This document shows positions 40,238 through 52,535 of a stretch of DNA of 64,000 nucleotides, piece after piece. This DNA is from Balanoglossus misakiensis. Its lineage: Eukaryota; Hemichordata. The stretch spans positions 20,522,001 through 20,586,000 of the forward strand of contig CM082577.2 in NCBI GenBank assembly GCA_040954595.2, in the 5' to 3' direction. The notes beneath the pieces are model-generated. The model was given only the letters and a program-made list of their open reading frames with translations. It did no database searches and was not told where the DNA came from. The position numbers and the translations under genes were made by a program. Position 1 is the first letter of the stretch. The number at the start of each line of letters is the position of its first letter.

Positions 40238-43200
40238 ATGTATTGTACTGTTAACATCTGCCCTCTCCTCCTGGTTGTCACCATGGTTGTTATAAGTTCT
40301 GTTAACGCTAATGGCCTTTCCGATTTACACACATTCGATCATGTTCTGCAATTTTGTAAAAATAGCCACCATGACGTCATCTGTTTTCAGGAGACCTTCT
40401 GGGACAATCAGATCGCTCTCCACATTCATAACAAAATTGCTCCTGATTTTCATTTCTTTTATAATAATTGTAAAGATCCTGCAAGGAGGAGAGGGGTAGC
40501 AATACTTGTGAGAAAACGGTCAAAGGTCAAAATTCTTGGTCATCGATGCGACTCTGCTGGAAGAATTATTTCCATACAAATTCAGGTTTCTCATCACAAT
40601 ATTAATATCATCAACATTTACTCTCCTAATCAACCGCATCTCCGTACGCAGTTTTGGAAGGATCTTTCTCATTTTTTTCTCGATGATTACGTGCATGTTG
40701 TTATTGGTGATTTTAATACTAAAATTAATCCTTACCTTGATCAATCCAACAGTGTTTTAAACCATGCTGATCCTTCTCGGAAACATTTGCTCAACCTCAT
40801 CACACACTTTTCCCTTGTAGACATCTGGCGCAAACAACATCCTCACGCCAGAGGAAGTACTTGGCAACGGTATCTCCATGGCAATCTCCGGCAGAGTCGC
40901 ATTGATTATGCTCTCATACATGAAAGCATTGTCCACATGTGTCAAAGTTCGCATATCATGCATTTTCCCTATAGCGACCATGAACTTATCCAGTTCAAAT
41001 TCAATTTCCATAACTCGCCTCGTGGTCCGGGAGTCTGGGCTCTCAATAAAAATCTCTTGAGGGATGAAGTTTATGTCAATAATATTTTGGATATCATTAA
41101 AAAGTCTAAATTTGACCTCAATTATACAAGTAATAAAATTCAGTGGTGGGGGTTTTTAAAACATAATATTCGTAGATATTCCCAGAAGTATGCAAAACAG
41201 CAGGCAAAATTGAGGCGCCACTTGAAGAAAACCTTAGAGAAAAAACTAAAATGGGAACTTAACAAAGCTAACCGTTTCACCGACTATGATCTTACTAATG
41301 CACATATCATTCAGGAAGACCTTGACAACATTATTTCCTTAGAAACCCAGGGGGCCTTAATCCGTTCCAAGATCCAGTGGTATGAGGAGGGTGAGAAATC
41401 CACTCGGTTTTTCTTTAACCTAGAAAAGTCTAAGCAGGAAAGAAAATGCATCAAATCACTAATTACTGACAACAATGAAAATCTCACTGACATTACTGAT
41501 ATAATCTCAGAAGCTCATACATTTTACTCTAAGCTTTATAACAATGAGCCTTGTGATCTTGCACTTCAAGATACTTTTCTTGGTTACATCACAAATACTG
41601 TTTCTGATGAGGAGTGCGCTGCCGCCGATTCAGAGTTTTCGGTAGAAGAGGTGACTTTTGCCCTCTCTAAATGTATTCATAATAAAAGCCCAGGCGCTGA
41701 TGGTTTACCGTACGAGTTTTATCTTCACTTTTGGGAAGATATCAAAGAGGATTTGCTTGACATTTTCAACTGTATTTTCTCCAATAACATTCTCCCTGAT
41801 GAGTGGAAAACTGGTCTTATTACTTTAATCCCTAAAGCAGACTGTGACCCCCGTTACATTAAAAATTGGCGTCCTATAACCCTCCTCAACTGTGATTACA
41901 AAATTCTTGCTAAAACACTCGCCATTAGGCTCAATAGAATTATGCCCTCCATTGTCAGCCCGGATCAAACTTGCTGTGTCCCAGGTCGTGATATTGTGGA
42001 CAATGTTTTCTGTATGAGAGATCTCATTCATCATGTTGAATCCAGTAACTGTCCAGGTGCTATTCTGAAATTTGATCAGATGAAAGCCTTTGATCGTGTT
42101 GATCACAAGTATCTGCTTAACACACTGAGGGCGTTCAGGTTCGGTGACAACTTTGTTAAATGGATTTCCATACTGTACAACCAGGTTATGAGTAATGTAA
42201 AAATTAACGGGTTTTTGTCTGACTCGGTGTTAATTAAACGAAGTGTCAGACAAGGGTGCCCGCTGTCAGCAATGTTGTACGTGCTGTCAGCTGAGCCTCT
42301 AAATGCCGCTATTCAGCGTAACCACATCATTCATGGTATTCAAATTCCTGGCAGTACTGTATCTTCCTTAGTTTATCAACATGCTGATGATACCACACTT
42401 ACCGTTAGCGATGACCATTCTATCCGCGAAGCGTATCAGGTCTTTTGTGATTATGGTAAAGCTTCTGGGTCAAAGGTTAATTTGAACAAAAGTGCACTGA
42501 TGTGGATAGGAATCAATAGAGGGCGTACTGACGGCCCCTTACCTGTCAAGCTTCAACCGGATGGCATGGTCATTCTTGGTGTCATGTTGAGTCATGACAA
42601 ATCAGTTGCTGATGATTTCAATTGGGCTCAGCGCATTCCAAAAATCTGTAGAATTCTGAAATCTTGGTCATTTCGTAAATTGTCCTACAAAGGGAAAACC
42701 CTCATTATCAACTCCCTTGTTACGTCTACTCTGTGGTACCGGGCATCTGTTGTTTCTTTGCCTCAGCAACACATACAAATTTTGAATGAGCACATCTGTA
42801 ATTTCTTCTGGAGCAAAGGTCATCACAGGGTGAAATATGATGTCATCACTTCCGACATTCAAGATGGGGGACTTAAAGTCACAAATATTCAAGACAAAGT
42901 GCATGCACTTCGTCTCAAGTGGTTGTGTAAATTGCTGGATAAAGATTATGTTCACAAATTCAAGCTGTTTTTCACCTACAACTTAAATAAGCATCTCGAT
43001 CTCAATTGTGGTGTTGACACTTTTAAAATGTTACTTTATCCTACCAACTTACGTCAGTGTTCTAATTTCTACAGGGAATTAATTCAGTCTTGGTCGCATC
43101 TTTTCAAGTATTCACGTGCACAACCAGTTTCCTACGATGAAATTATCAATGAACCCATTTTTCACAACCCCTTCATTACAAGTGTTGAAGGGTGCCCTCT

Positions 43201-44142
43201 GCCGATCATAAAACTTTTCAGTTCAGCTGGCATTGTCAAAATCAGGGATTTGTTATACGAGGTCATTCCTGGGTTCTTACCTGTTGATGCAATTGTTGAC
43301 ATGGTTTCATTGGCCCATCCTGACACTCCCACAAGCAATACTGTTGAGAAGCAGTACCATATTATCCTCAATTCAATTCCTCAAAAGTGGCATGATATTC
43401 TACAGGGTAATTACACAGATTATAACAAAGTGGACAAAAACCCGTCTCTCTTTATTGTTAATGCTCATGATCAACGTGTTCCTTTCCATTCTCTTAAGGT
43501 TAGACACATTTCTACAATAGCTCGGCATCTGAGAAAAACAGTGCCCACGGGTGTTCAGTATTGGCTTTTCCACCTGCCAAACTTTGATTTTAGTAAGGTT
43601 TGGCCAATTGTTTACACAAATTTCAAGGATAATTACCTGGGTGATCTGGATTATCTCATTTGTCACAACGCTGTTTTTAGTAATCTTCGTCTTTATAAAG
43701 CAGGCAAAATCCTCAGTCCGACTTGTGACTTCTGCACATTTTTCCCGAAGACGTGTACCATTTGTTTGTGTGCTGCCAGACAATTCAATCCTTGTGGCAA
43801 CTTGTTTTTGAGTTTATCTACAGTGCCAGTAATGTAAATAAGTTTAACCCAACAGATAGAATTCTAATGATGTTATTTGGTTACCCTGTCAAGGATGACA
43901 AGTACGAGTACATGCTGATCAATATTTTATTGTCACTTTCACGTTATACAATTCATAGTAGAAGATTAGCATACAAGCGTTGTACTCGGAAAATCGACTT
44001 GATCAAGTTCTTTAAGTACAAATTAAAACAGAAAATCACTTTTGAATATAACAGGTACAAAGCCGGTGATATTGTTGCGCTATTTGAAAGCATCTTTGCA
44101 CAAAACAATGTACTTGTAATGGTAAAATCGTTGTTAATCTGA
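40238..44142 (+). pseudogene. ORF2 of copy 5 (EN-RT), one frameshift near the C-terminus
   Basis: Open from MYCTVNICPLLL (two bases after the ORF1 stop) to about 43750 with all endonuclease and RT motifs, including GDFNT, SDHEL, FDQMKAFDRVDH and QHADDTT. A T-run of five (six in copy 3) shifts the frame inside the Cys/His cluster. The out-of-frame product ends at 43837, and the true frame continues 43753-44142, ending VMVKSLLI at the junction with a 5' UTR fragment. The enzyme core is complete but the C-terminal motif is lost. Confidence 0.9.
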
Positions 44143-44291
44143 CCGATTTGGTGCCATCCGGACTGAATACTTACGCTTTTGGATATAACAGGTGCAAAGC
44201 AAGCGATGATGTTGCTCTATTTGAAAGCATCTTTGCACAAATCAGTGTACTTGTAACGGTAAAAGATTTTGACTTTACCTTCCATTTTTAA
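44120..44291 (+). other. Chimeric tail of copy 5: 5' UTR fragment and second ORF2 end
   Basis: ATCTGACCGATTTGGTGCC...TTTTGGATAT (about 44137-44186) is the retroelement 5' UTR. It then switches at the shared ATATAAC to the ORF2 tail (AGGTGCAAAGCAAGC...) ending KDFDFTF. This equals the copy 2/copy 1 junction at 9676 with the rest of copy 1 (about 5.9 kb without the LTR) deleted. Confidence 0.85.
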
Positions 44292-44676
44292 ACAGTCTTT
44301 TTGTCTATGTTGTCAACTTCAGTTGAACCTGGCGCCCTCTGGTGTTACATACCATCTTTTTACTGGTAATTGTTCCTGTAATTAAATTGTATCTCACAAT
44401 TCTATGACAGATTGGAGTAGGACTTACATAAATGATGGAATGCTGTAATGCAATATTGTGAATTTAAAGATTGTTTATATTGAATGACGTGATTACACAT
44501 GCATTCATTCCAGTGTATGATTTTTCATCAATATTGTAATGATTTGCAATAGTAGTAGAATTTATGACAATATTTAATATGAATCTTTCACTGTAATTAC
44601 AAGCTACTTGTAATGTACAATCTATTTTAACAGGGCAAGCCAGTGGGCCTGTCCTTTTTAATAAAAGATAAAAAAA
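44292..44676 (+). other. 3' UTR and A-tail of copy 5
   Basis: Same 3' UTR as copies 1, 3 and 4, with AATAAA at 44660, GAT and an eight-A run shared with 5S nt 25-26. Confidence 0.75.
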
Positions 44677-44772
44677 AAGCCGGTTCTCGTCTGATCACCG
44701 AAGCAAACCTGCGTTGGGCGTAGTTAGTACTTGGATGGGAGACCGCCTGGGAATACTACGTGCTGTAGGCTT
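44677..44772 (+). pseudogene. 5S rRNA gene interrupted by copy 5 (nt 25-120)
   Basis: Consensus nt 25-120, preceded by the retroelement A-run. Confidence 0.93.
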
Positions 44773-45030
44773 CATTTTTTCCCAACTTTTCCATTAAAGA
44801 GTAGCCTGATGGATAACATTTTTGTCGCAAGTGTCCGTTTCTTCCTTTTCTGAAAGTGCCTGAATTCTAAAACCACTTTTTGCAGAACAAAACAAACCAT
44901 ATTTGTTGATCCTACTTGCCTTATAAGCTATGGAAGGTCGATCGGTTACCCACAAAAATAAGCCAAGTCGGACTATGTGTTCAATGGTGTAGGATTCAGG
45001 TTTATAGTAGGAGAAATTCAACCATCTTTC

Positions 45031-45150
45031 GCCTACGGCCATACCACGTAGAATAAGCCGGTTCTCGTCTGATCACCGAAGCAAACCTGCGTTGGGCGTA
45101 GTTAGTACTTGGATGGGAGACCGCCTGGGAATACTACGTGCTGTAGGCTT
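45031..45150 (+). rRNA. 5S rRNA gene, right unit 1
   Basis: Complete consensus copy. Confidence 0.94.
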
Positions 45151-45407
45151 CATTCTTTTCCAACTTTTCCATTAAAGAGTAGCCTGATGGATAACATTTT
45201 TGTCGCAAGTGTCCGTTTCTTCCTTTTCTGAAAGTGCCTGAATTCTAAAAACACTTTTTGCAGAACAAAACAAACCATATTTTTTTATCCCACTTGCCTT
45301 ATAAGCTATGGAAGGTCGATCGGTTACCCACAACATTAACCAAGTCGGGCTATGTGTTCAATGGAGTAGGATTCAGGTTTATAGTAGGAGAAATTCAACC
45401 ATCTTTC

Positions 45408-45520
45408 GCCTACGGCCATACCACGTAGAATAAGCCGGTTCTCCTCTGATCACCGAAGCAAACCTGCGTTGGGCGTAGTTAGTACTTGGATGGGAGACCG
45501 CCTGGGAATACTACGTGCTT
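45408..45520 (+). pseudogene. 5S rRNA variant, right unit 2, lacks 3' strand of helix I
   Basis: 113 nt: CGTGCTGTAGGCTTC is reduced to CGTGCTTC, removing the bases that pair with the 5' end. Also G37C. Confidence 0.85.
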
Positions 45521-45779
45521 CATTTTTTTCCAACTTTTCCATTAAAGAGTAGCCTGATGGATAATATTTTTGTCGCAAGTGTCCGTTTCTTCCTTTTCAG
45601 AAAGTGCCTGAATTCTAAAAACACTTTTTGCAGAACAAAACAAACCATATTTTTTTTATCCTACTTGCCTTATAAGGTATGGAAAGTCGATCGGTTACCC
45701 ACAAAATTTAGCCAAGTCGGGCTATGTGTTCAATGGTGTAGGATTCAGGTTTATAGTAGGAGAAATTCAACCATCTTTC

Positions 45780-45899
45780 GCCTACGGCCATACCACGTAG
45801 AATAAGCCGGTTCTCGTCTGATCACCGAAGCAAACCTGCGTTGGGCGTAGTTAGTACTTGGATGGGAGACCGCCTGGGAATACTACGTGCTGTAGGCTT
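45780..45899 (+). rRNA. 5S rRNA gene, right unit 3
   Basis: Complete consensus copy. Confidence 0.94.
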
Positions 45900-46157
45900 C
45901 ATTTTTTTTCCAACTTTTCCATTAAAGAGTAGCCTGATGGATAACATTTTTGTCGCAAGTGTCCGTTTCTTCCTTTTCTGAAAGTGCCTGAATTCTAAAA
46001 ACACTTTTTGCAGAACAAAACAAACCATATTTTTTTATCCCACTTGCCTTATAAGCTATGGAAGGTCGATCGGTTACCCACAAAATTAACCAAGTCGGGC
46101 TATGTGTTCAATGGTGTAGGATTCAGGTTTATAGTAGGAGAAATTCAACCATCTTTC

Positions 46158-46270
46158 GCCTACGGCCATACCACTTAGAATAAGCCGGTTCTCGTCTGAT
46201 CACCGAAGCAAACCTGCGTTGGGCGTAGTTAGTACTTGGATGGGAGACCGCCTGGGAATACTACGTGCTT
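46158..46270 (+). pseudogene. 5S rRNA 113-nt variant, right unit 4
   Basis: Seven-base 3' deletion as at 45408, plus G18T. Confidence 0.85.
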
Positions 46271-46528
46271 CATTTTTTTCCAACTTTTCCATTAAAGAGT
46301 ATCCTGGTGGATAATATTTTCGTCGCAAGTGTCCGTTTCTTTCTTTTCTGAAAGTGCCTGAATTCTAAAACCACTTTTTGCAGAACAAAACAAACCATAT
46401 TTTTTTATCCCACTTGCCTTATAAGCTATGGAAGGTCGATCGGTTACCCACAAAAATTAGCCAAGTCGGGCTATGTGTTCAATGGTGTAGGATTCAGGTT
46501 TATAGTAGGAGAAATTCAACCATCTTTC

Positions 46529-46648
46529 GCCTACGGCCATACCACGTAGAATAAGCCGGTTCTCCTCTGATCACCGAAGCAAACCTGCGTTGGGCGTAGT
46601 TAGTACTTGGATGGGAGACAGCCTGGGAATACTACGTGCTGTAGGCTT
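46529..46648 (+). rRNA. 5S rRNA gene, right unit 5
   Basis: Complete, with G37C and C92A (GACAGCC). Confidence 0.9.
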
Positions 46649-46903
46649 CATTTTTTTTCCAACTTTTCCATTAAAGAGTAACCTGATGGATAACATTTTT
46701 GTCGCAAGTGTCCGTTTCTTCCTTTTCTGAAAGTGCCTGAATTCTAAAACCACTTTTTGCAGAACAAAACAAACCATATTTTTAATCCCACTTGCTTTAT
46801 AAGCTATGGAAGGTCGATCGGTTACCCACAAAAATTAGCCAAGTCGGGCTATGTGTTCAATGGTGTAGGATTCAGGTTTATAGGAGAAATTCAACCATCA
46901 TTC

Positions 46904-47023
46904 GCCTACGGTCATACCACGTAGAATAAGCCGGTTCTCGTCTGATCACCGAAGCAAACCTGCGTTGGGCGTAGTTAGTACTTGGATGGGAGACCGCCTG
47001 GGAATACTACATGCTGTAGGCTT
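46904..47023 (+). rRNA. 5S rRNA gene, right unit 6
   Basis: Complete, with C9T and G108A. The upstream TATA-like element lacks GTA (TTTATAGGAG). Confidence 0.9.
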
Positions 47024-47282
47024 CATTTTTTTCCAACTTTTCCATTAAAGAGTAGCCTGATGGATAATATTTTCGTCGCAAGTGTCCGTTTCTTTCTTTT
47101 CTGAAAGTGCCTGAATTCTAAAACCACTTTTTGCAGAACAAAACAAACCATATTTTTTTTATCCCACTTGCCTTATAAGCTATGGAAGGTCGATCGGTTA
47201 CCCACAAAAATTAGCCAAGTCGGGCTATGTGTTCAATGGTGTAGGATTCAGGTTTATAGTAGGAGAAATTCAACCATCTTTC

Positions 47283-47402
47283 GCCTACGGCCATACCACG
47301 TAGAATAAGCCGGTTCTCCTCTGATCACCGAAGCAAACCTGCGTTGGGCGTAGTTAGTACTTGGATGGGAGACCGCCTGGGAATACTACGTGCTGTAGGC
47401 TT
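47283..47402 (+). rRNA. 5S rRNA gene, right unit 7
   Basis: Complete, with G37C. Confidence 0.93.
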
Positions 47403-47660
47403 CATTTTTTTTCCAACTTTTCAATTAAAGAGTAGCCTGATGGATAACATTTTTGTCGCAAGTGTCCGTTTCTTCCTTTTCTGAAAGTGCCTGAATTCTA
47501 AAAACACTTTTTGCAGAACAAAACAAACCATATTTTTTTATCCCACTTGCCTTATAAGCTATGGAAGGTCGATAGGTTACCCACAAAATTAACCAAGTCG
47601 GGCTATGTGTTCAATGGTGTAGGATTCAGGTTTATAGTAGGAGAAATTCAACCATCTTTC

Positions 47661-47773
47661 GCCTACGGCCATACCACGTAGAATAAGCCGGTTCTCGTCT
47701 GATCACCGAAGCAAACCTGCGTTGGGCGTAGTTAGTACTTGGATGGGAGACCGCCTGGGAATACTACGTGCTT
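47661..47773 (+). pseudogene. 5S rRNA 113-nt variant, right unit 8
   Basis: Seven-base 3' deletion, otherwise consensus. Confidence 0.85.
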
Positions 47774-48032
47774 CATTTTTTTCCAACTTTTCCATTAAAG
47801 AGTATCCTGGTGGATAATATTTTCGTCGCAAGTGTCCGTTTCTTTCTTTTCTGAAAGTGCCTGAATTCTAAAACCACTTTTTGCAGAACAAAACAAACCA
47901 TATTTTTTTTATCCCACTTGCCTTATAAGCTATGGAAGGTCGATCGGTTACCCACAAAAATTAGCCAAGTCGGGCTATGTGTTCAATGGTGTAGGATTCA
48001 GGTTTATAGTAGGAGAAATTCAACCATCTTTC

Positions 48033-48152
48033 GCCTACGTCAATACCACGTAGAATAAGCCGGTTCTCCTCTGATCACCGAAGCAAACCTGCGTTGGGCG
48101 TAGTTAGTACTTGGATGGGAGACCGCCTGGGAATACTACGTGCTGTAGGCTT
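48033..48152 (+). rRNA. 5S rRNA gene, right unit 9
   Basis: Complete, with G8T, C10A and G37C. The first two weaken helix I/loop A. Confidence 0.86.
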
Positions 48153-48407
48153 CATTTTTTTTCCAACTTTTCCATTAAAGAGTAGCCTGATGGATAACAT
48201 TTTTGTCGCAAGTGTCCGTTTCTTCCTTTTCTGAAAGTGCCTGAATTCTAAAAACACTTTTTGCAGAACAAAACAAACCATAATTTTTTATCCCACTTGC
48301 CTTATAAGCTATGGAAGGTCGATAGGTTACCCACAAAATTAACCAAGTCGGGCTATGTGTTCAATGGTGTAGGATTCAGGTTTATAGGAGAAATTCAACC
48401 ATCATTC

Positions 48408-48527
48408 GCCTACGGTCATACCACGTAGAATAAGCCGGTTCTCGTCTGATCACCGAAGCAAACCTGCGTTGGGCGTAGTTAGTACTTGGATGGGAGACCG
48501 CCTGGGAATACTACATGCTGTAGGCTT
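48408..48527 (+). rRNA. 5S rRNA gene, right unit 10
   Basis: C9T and G108A, with the GTA-deleted TATA-like element. Confidence 0.9.
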
Positions 48528-48785
48528 CATTTTTTTCCAACTTTTCCATTAAAGAGTTGCCTGATGGATAATATTTTCGTCGCAAGTGTCCGTTTCTTTC
48601 TTTTCTGAAAGTGCCTGAATTCTAAAACCACTTTTTGCAGAACAAAACAAACCATATTTTTTTATCCCACTTGCCTTATAAGCTATGGAAGGTCGATCGG
48701 TTACCCACAAAAATTAGCCAAGTCGGGCTATGTGTTCAATGGTGTAGGATTCAGGTTTATAGTAGGAGAAATTCAACCATCTTTC

Positions 48786-48905
48786 GCCTACGGCCATACC
48801 ACGTAGAATAAGCCGGTTCTCCTCTGATCACCGAAGCAAACCTGCGTTGGGCGTAGTTAGTACTTGGATGGGAGACCGCCTGGGAATACTACGTGCTGTA
48901 GGCTT
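48786..48905 (+). rRNA. 5S rRNA gene, right unit 11
   Basis: G37C. First unit of a four-unit block repeated from 50288. Confidence 0.93.
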
Positions 48906-49163
48906 CATTTTTTTTCCAACTTTTCCATTAAAGAGTAGCCTGATGGATAACATTTTTGTCGCAAGTGTCCGTTTCTTCCTTTTCTGAAAGTGCCTGAATT
49001 CTAAAAACACTTTTTGCAGAACAAAACAAACCATATTTTTTTATCCCACTTGCCTTATAAGCTATGGAAGGTCGATAGGTTACCCACAAAATTAACCAAG
49101 TCGGGCTATGTGTTCAATGGTGTAGGATTCAGGTTTATAGTAGGAGAAATTCAACCATCTTTC

Positions 49164-49283
49164 GCCTACGGCCATACCACGTAGAATAAGCCGGTTCTCG
49201 TCTGATCACCGAAGCAAACCTGCGTTGGGCGTAGTTAGTACTTGGATGGGAGACCGCCTGGGAATACTACGTGCTGTAGGCTT
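49164..49283 (+). rRNA. 5S rRNA gene, right unit 12
   Basis: Consensus. Followed by the marker TTTTTTCCCCAAAC also seen at units 16 and 43. Confidence 0.94.
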
Positions 49284-49539
49284 CATTTTTTCCCCAAACT
49301 TTTCCATTAAAGAGTTGCCTGATGGATAACATTTTTGTCGCAAGTGCCCGTTTCTTTCTTGTCTGAAAGTGCCTGAATTCTAAAACCACTTTTTGCAGAA
49401 CAAAACAAACCATATTTTTAATCTCACTTGCTTTATAAGCTATGGAAGGTCGATCGGTTACCCACAAAAATTAGCCAAGTCGGGCTATGTGTTCAATGGT
49501 GTAGGATTCAGGTTTATAGGAGAAATTCAACCATCATTC

Positions 49540-49659
49540 GCCTACGGTCATACCACGTAGAATAAGCCGGTTCTCGTCTGATCACCGAAGCAAACCTGCC
49601 TTGGGCGTAGTTAGTACTTGGATGGGAGACCGCCTGGGAATACTACATGCTGTAGGCTT
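49540..49659 (+). rRNA. 5S rRNA gene, right unit 13
   Basis: C9T, G61C and G108A, with the GTA-deleted TATA-like element. Confidence 0.88.
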
Positions 49660-49916
49660 CATTTTTTTCCAACTTTTCCATTAAAGAGTAGCCTGATGGA
49701 TAATATTTTCGTCGCAAGTGTCCGTTTCTTCCTTTTCTGAAAGTGCCTGAATTCTAAAAACACTTTTTGCAGAACAAAACAAACCATATTTTTTTATCCC
49801 ACTTGCCTTATAAGCTATGGAAGGTCGATCGGTTACCCACAAAATTAACCAAGTCGGGCTATGTGTTCAATGGTGTAGGATTCAGGTTTATAGTAGGAGA
49901 AATTCAACCATCTTTC

Positions 49917-50029
49917 GCCTACGGCCATACCACGTAGAATAAGCCGGTTCTCGTCTGATCACCGAAGCAAACCTGCGTTGGGCGTAGTTAGTACTTGGAT
50001 GGGAGACCGCCTGGGAATACTACGTGCTT
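49917..50029 (+). pseudogene. 5S rRNA 113-nt variant, right unit 14
   Basis: Seven-base 3' deletion. 3' flank CACTTTTTT in place of CATTTTTTT. Confidence 0.85.
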
Positions 50030-50287
50030 CACTTTTTTCCAACTTTTCCATTAAAGAGTATCCTGGTGGATAATATTTTCGTCGCAAGTGTCCGTTTCTT
50101 TCTTTTCTGAAAGTGCCTGAATTCTAAAACCACTTTTTGCAGAACAAAACAAACCATATTTTTTTATCCCACTTGCCTTATAAGCTATGGAAGGTCGATC
50201 GGTTACCCACAAAAATTAGCTAAGTCGGGCTATGTGTTCAATGGTGTAGGATTCAGGTTTATAGTAGGAGAAATTCAACCATCTTTC

Positions 50288-50407
50288 GCCTACGGCCATA
50301 CCACGTAGAATAAGCCGGTTCTCCTCTGATCACCGAAGCAAACCTGCGTTGGGCGTAGTTAGTACTTGGATGGGAGACCGCCTGGGAATACTACGTGCTG
50401 TAGGCTT
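50288..50407 (+). rRNA. 5S rRNA gene, right unit 15
   Basis: G37C, counterpart of unit 11. Confidence 0.93.
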
Positions 50408-50665
50408 CATTTTTTTTCCAACTTTTCCATTAAAGAGTAGCCTGATGGATAACATTTTTGTCGCAAGTGTCCGTTTCTTCCTTTTCTGAAAGTGCCTGAA
50501 TTCTAAAAACACTTTTTGCAGAACAAAACAAACCATATTTTTTTATCCCACTTGCCTTATAAGCTATGGAAGGTCGATAGGTTACCCACAAAATTAACCA
50601 AGTCGGGCTATGTGTTCAATGGTGTAGGATTCAGGTTTATAGTAGGAGAAATTCAACCATCTTTC

Positions 50666-50785
50666 GCCTACGGCCATACCACGTAGAATAAGCCGGTTCT
50701 CGTCTGATCACCGAAGCAAACCTGCGTTGGGCGTAGTTAGTACTTGGATGGGAGACCGCCTGGGAATACTACGTGCTGTAGGCTT
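50666..50785 (+). rRNA. 5S rRNA gene, right unit 16
   Basis: Consensus, counterpart of unit 12. Confidence 0.94.
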
Positions 50786-51041
50786 CATTTTTTCCCCAAA
50801 CTTTTCCATTAAAGAGTAGCCTGATGGATAACATTTTTGTCGCAAGTGTCCGTTTCTTTCTTGTCTGAAAGTGCCTGAATTCTAAAACCACTTTTTGCAG
50901 AACAAAACAAACCATATTTTTAATCCCACTTGCTTTATAAGCTATGGAAGGTCGATCGGTTACCCACAAAAATTAGCCAAGTCGGGCTATGTGTTCAATG
51001 GTGTAGGATTCAGGTTTATAGGAGAAATTCAACCATCATTC

Positions 51042-51161
51042 GCCTACGGTCATACCACGTAGAATAAGCCGGTTCTCGTCTGATCACCGAAGCAAACCTG
51101 CGTTGGGCGTAGTTAGTACTTGGATGGGAGACCGCCTGGGAATACTACATGCTGTAGGCTT
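51042..51161 (+). rRNA. 5S rRNA gene, right unit 17
   Basis: C9T and G108A, with the GTA-deleted TATA-like element. Counterpart of unit 13 without G61C. Confidence 0.9.
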
Positions 51162-51418
51162 CATTTTTTTCCAACTTTTCCATTAAAGAGTAGCCTGATG
51201 GATAATATTTTCGTCGCAAGTGTCCGTTTCTTCCTTTTCTGAAAGTGCCTGAATTCTAAAAACACTTTTTGCAGAACAAAACAAACCATATTTTTTTATC
51301 CCACTTGCCTTATAAGCTATGGAAGGTCGATCGGTTACCCACAAAATTAACCAAGTCGGGCTATGTGTTCAATGGTGTAGGATTCAGGTTTATAGTAGGA
51401 GAAATTCAACCATCTTTC

Positions 51419-51531
51419 GCCTACGGCCATACCACGTAGAATAAGCCGGTTCTCGTCTGATCACCGAAGCAAACCTGCGTTGGGCGTAGTTAGTACTTGG
51501 ATGGGAGACCGCCTGGGAATACTACGTGCTT
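51419..51531 (+). pseudogene. 5S rRNA 113-nt variant, right unit 18
   Basis: Seven-base 3' deletion. Counterpart of unit 14, but followed by a hybrid spacer. Confidence 0.85.
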
Positions 51532-51787
51532 CATTTTTTTCCAACTTTTCCATTAAAGAGTATCCTGGTGGATAACATTTTTGTCGCAAGTGTCCGTTTC
51601 TTTCTTGTCTGAAAGTGCCTGAATTCTAAAACCACTTTTTGCAGAACAAAACAAACCATATTTTTAATCCCACTTGCCTTATAAGCTATGGAAGGTCGAT
51701 CGGTTACCCACAAAATTAACCAAGTCGGGCTATGTGTTCAATGGTGTAGGATTCAGGTTTATAGTAGGAGAAATTCAACCATCTTTC

Positions 51788-51907
51788 GCCTACGGTCATA
51801 CCACGTAGAATAAGCCGGTTCTCGTCTGATCACCGAAGCAAACCTGCGTTGGGCGTAGTTAGTACTTGGATGGGAGACCGCCTGGGAATACTACATGCTG
51901 TAGGCTT
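51788..51907 (+). rRNA. 5S rRNA gene, right unit 19
   Basis: C9T and G108A, but with the full TATA-like element, so the usual linkage is broken here. Confidence 0.9.
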
Positions 51908-52164
51908 CATTTTTTTCCAACTTTTCCATTAAAGAGTAGCCTGATGGATAATATTTTCGTCGCAAGTGTCCGTTTCTTCCTTTTCTGAAAGTGCCTGAAT
52001 TCTAAAAACACTTTTTGCAGAACAAAACAAACCATATTTTTTTATCCCACTTGCCTTATAAGCTATGGAAGGTCGATCGGTTACCCACAAAATTAACCAA
52101 GTCGGGCTATGTGTTCAATGGTGTAGGATTCAGGTTTATAGTAGGAGAAATTCAACCATCTTTC

Positions 52165-52277
52165 GCCTACGGCCATACCACGTAGAATAAGCCGGTTCTC
52201 GTCTGATCACCGAAGCAAACCTGCGTTGGGCGTAGTTGATACTTGGATGGGAGACCGCCTGGGAATACTACGTGCTT
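52165..52277 (+). pseudogene. 5S rRNA 113-nt variant, right unit 20
   Basis: Seven-base 3' deletion plus A74G and G75A (GTTGATACTT). Confidence 0.85.
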
Positions 52278-52535
52278 CATTTTTTTCCAACTTTTCCATT
52301 AAAGAGTATCCTGGTGGATAATATTTTCGTCGCAAGTGTCCGTTTCTTTCTTTTCTGAAAGTGCCTGAATTCTAAAACCACTTTTTGCAGAACAAAACAA
52401 ACCATATTTTTTTATCCCACTTGCCTTATAAGCTATGGAAGGTCGATCGGTTACCCACAAAAATTAGCCAAGTCGGGCTATGTGTTCAATGGTGTAGGAT
52501 TCAGGTTTATAGTAGGAGAAATTCAACCATCTTTC

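Larger units (their letters stand above)
38146..44676 (+). mobile_element. 5S-targeted non-LTR retrotransposon, copy 5 (ORF1 type A, rearranged)
   Basis: 5'-truncated (starts ACTCAATACTT within the 5' UTR). It has ORF1 type A split by a 744-bp MITE, an ORF2 with one frameshift, then a chimeric tail: ORF2 end, a 5' UTR fragment (about 44130-44186), a second ORF2 end (about 44187-44291) and the usual 3' UTR and A-run joined to 5S nt 25 at 44677. It lies in plus orientation, opposite to copies 1-4, and shares its frameshift and chimeric junction with the copy 2/copy 1 pair. Confidence 0.92.
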
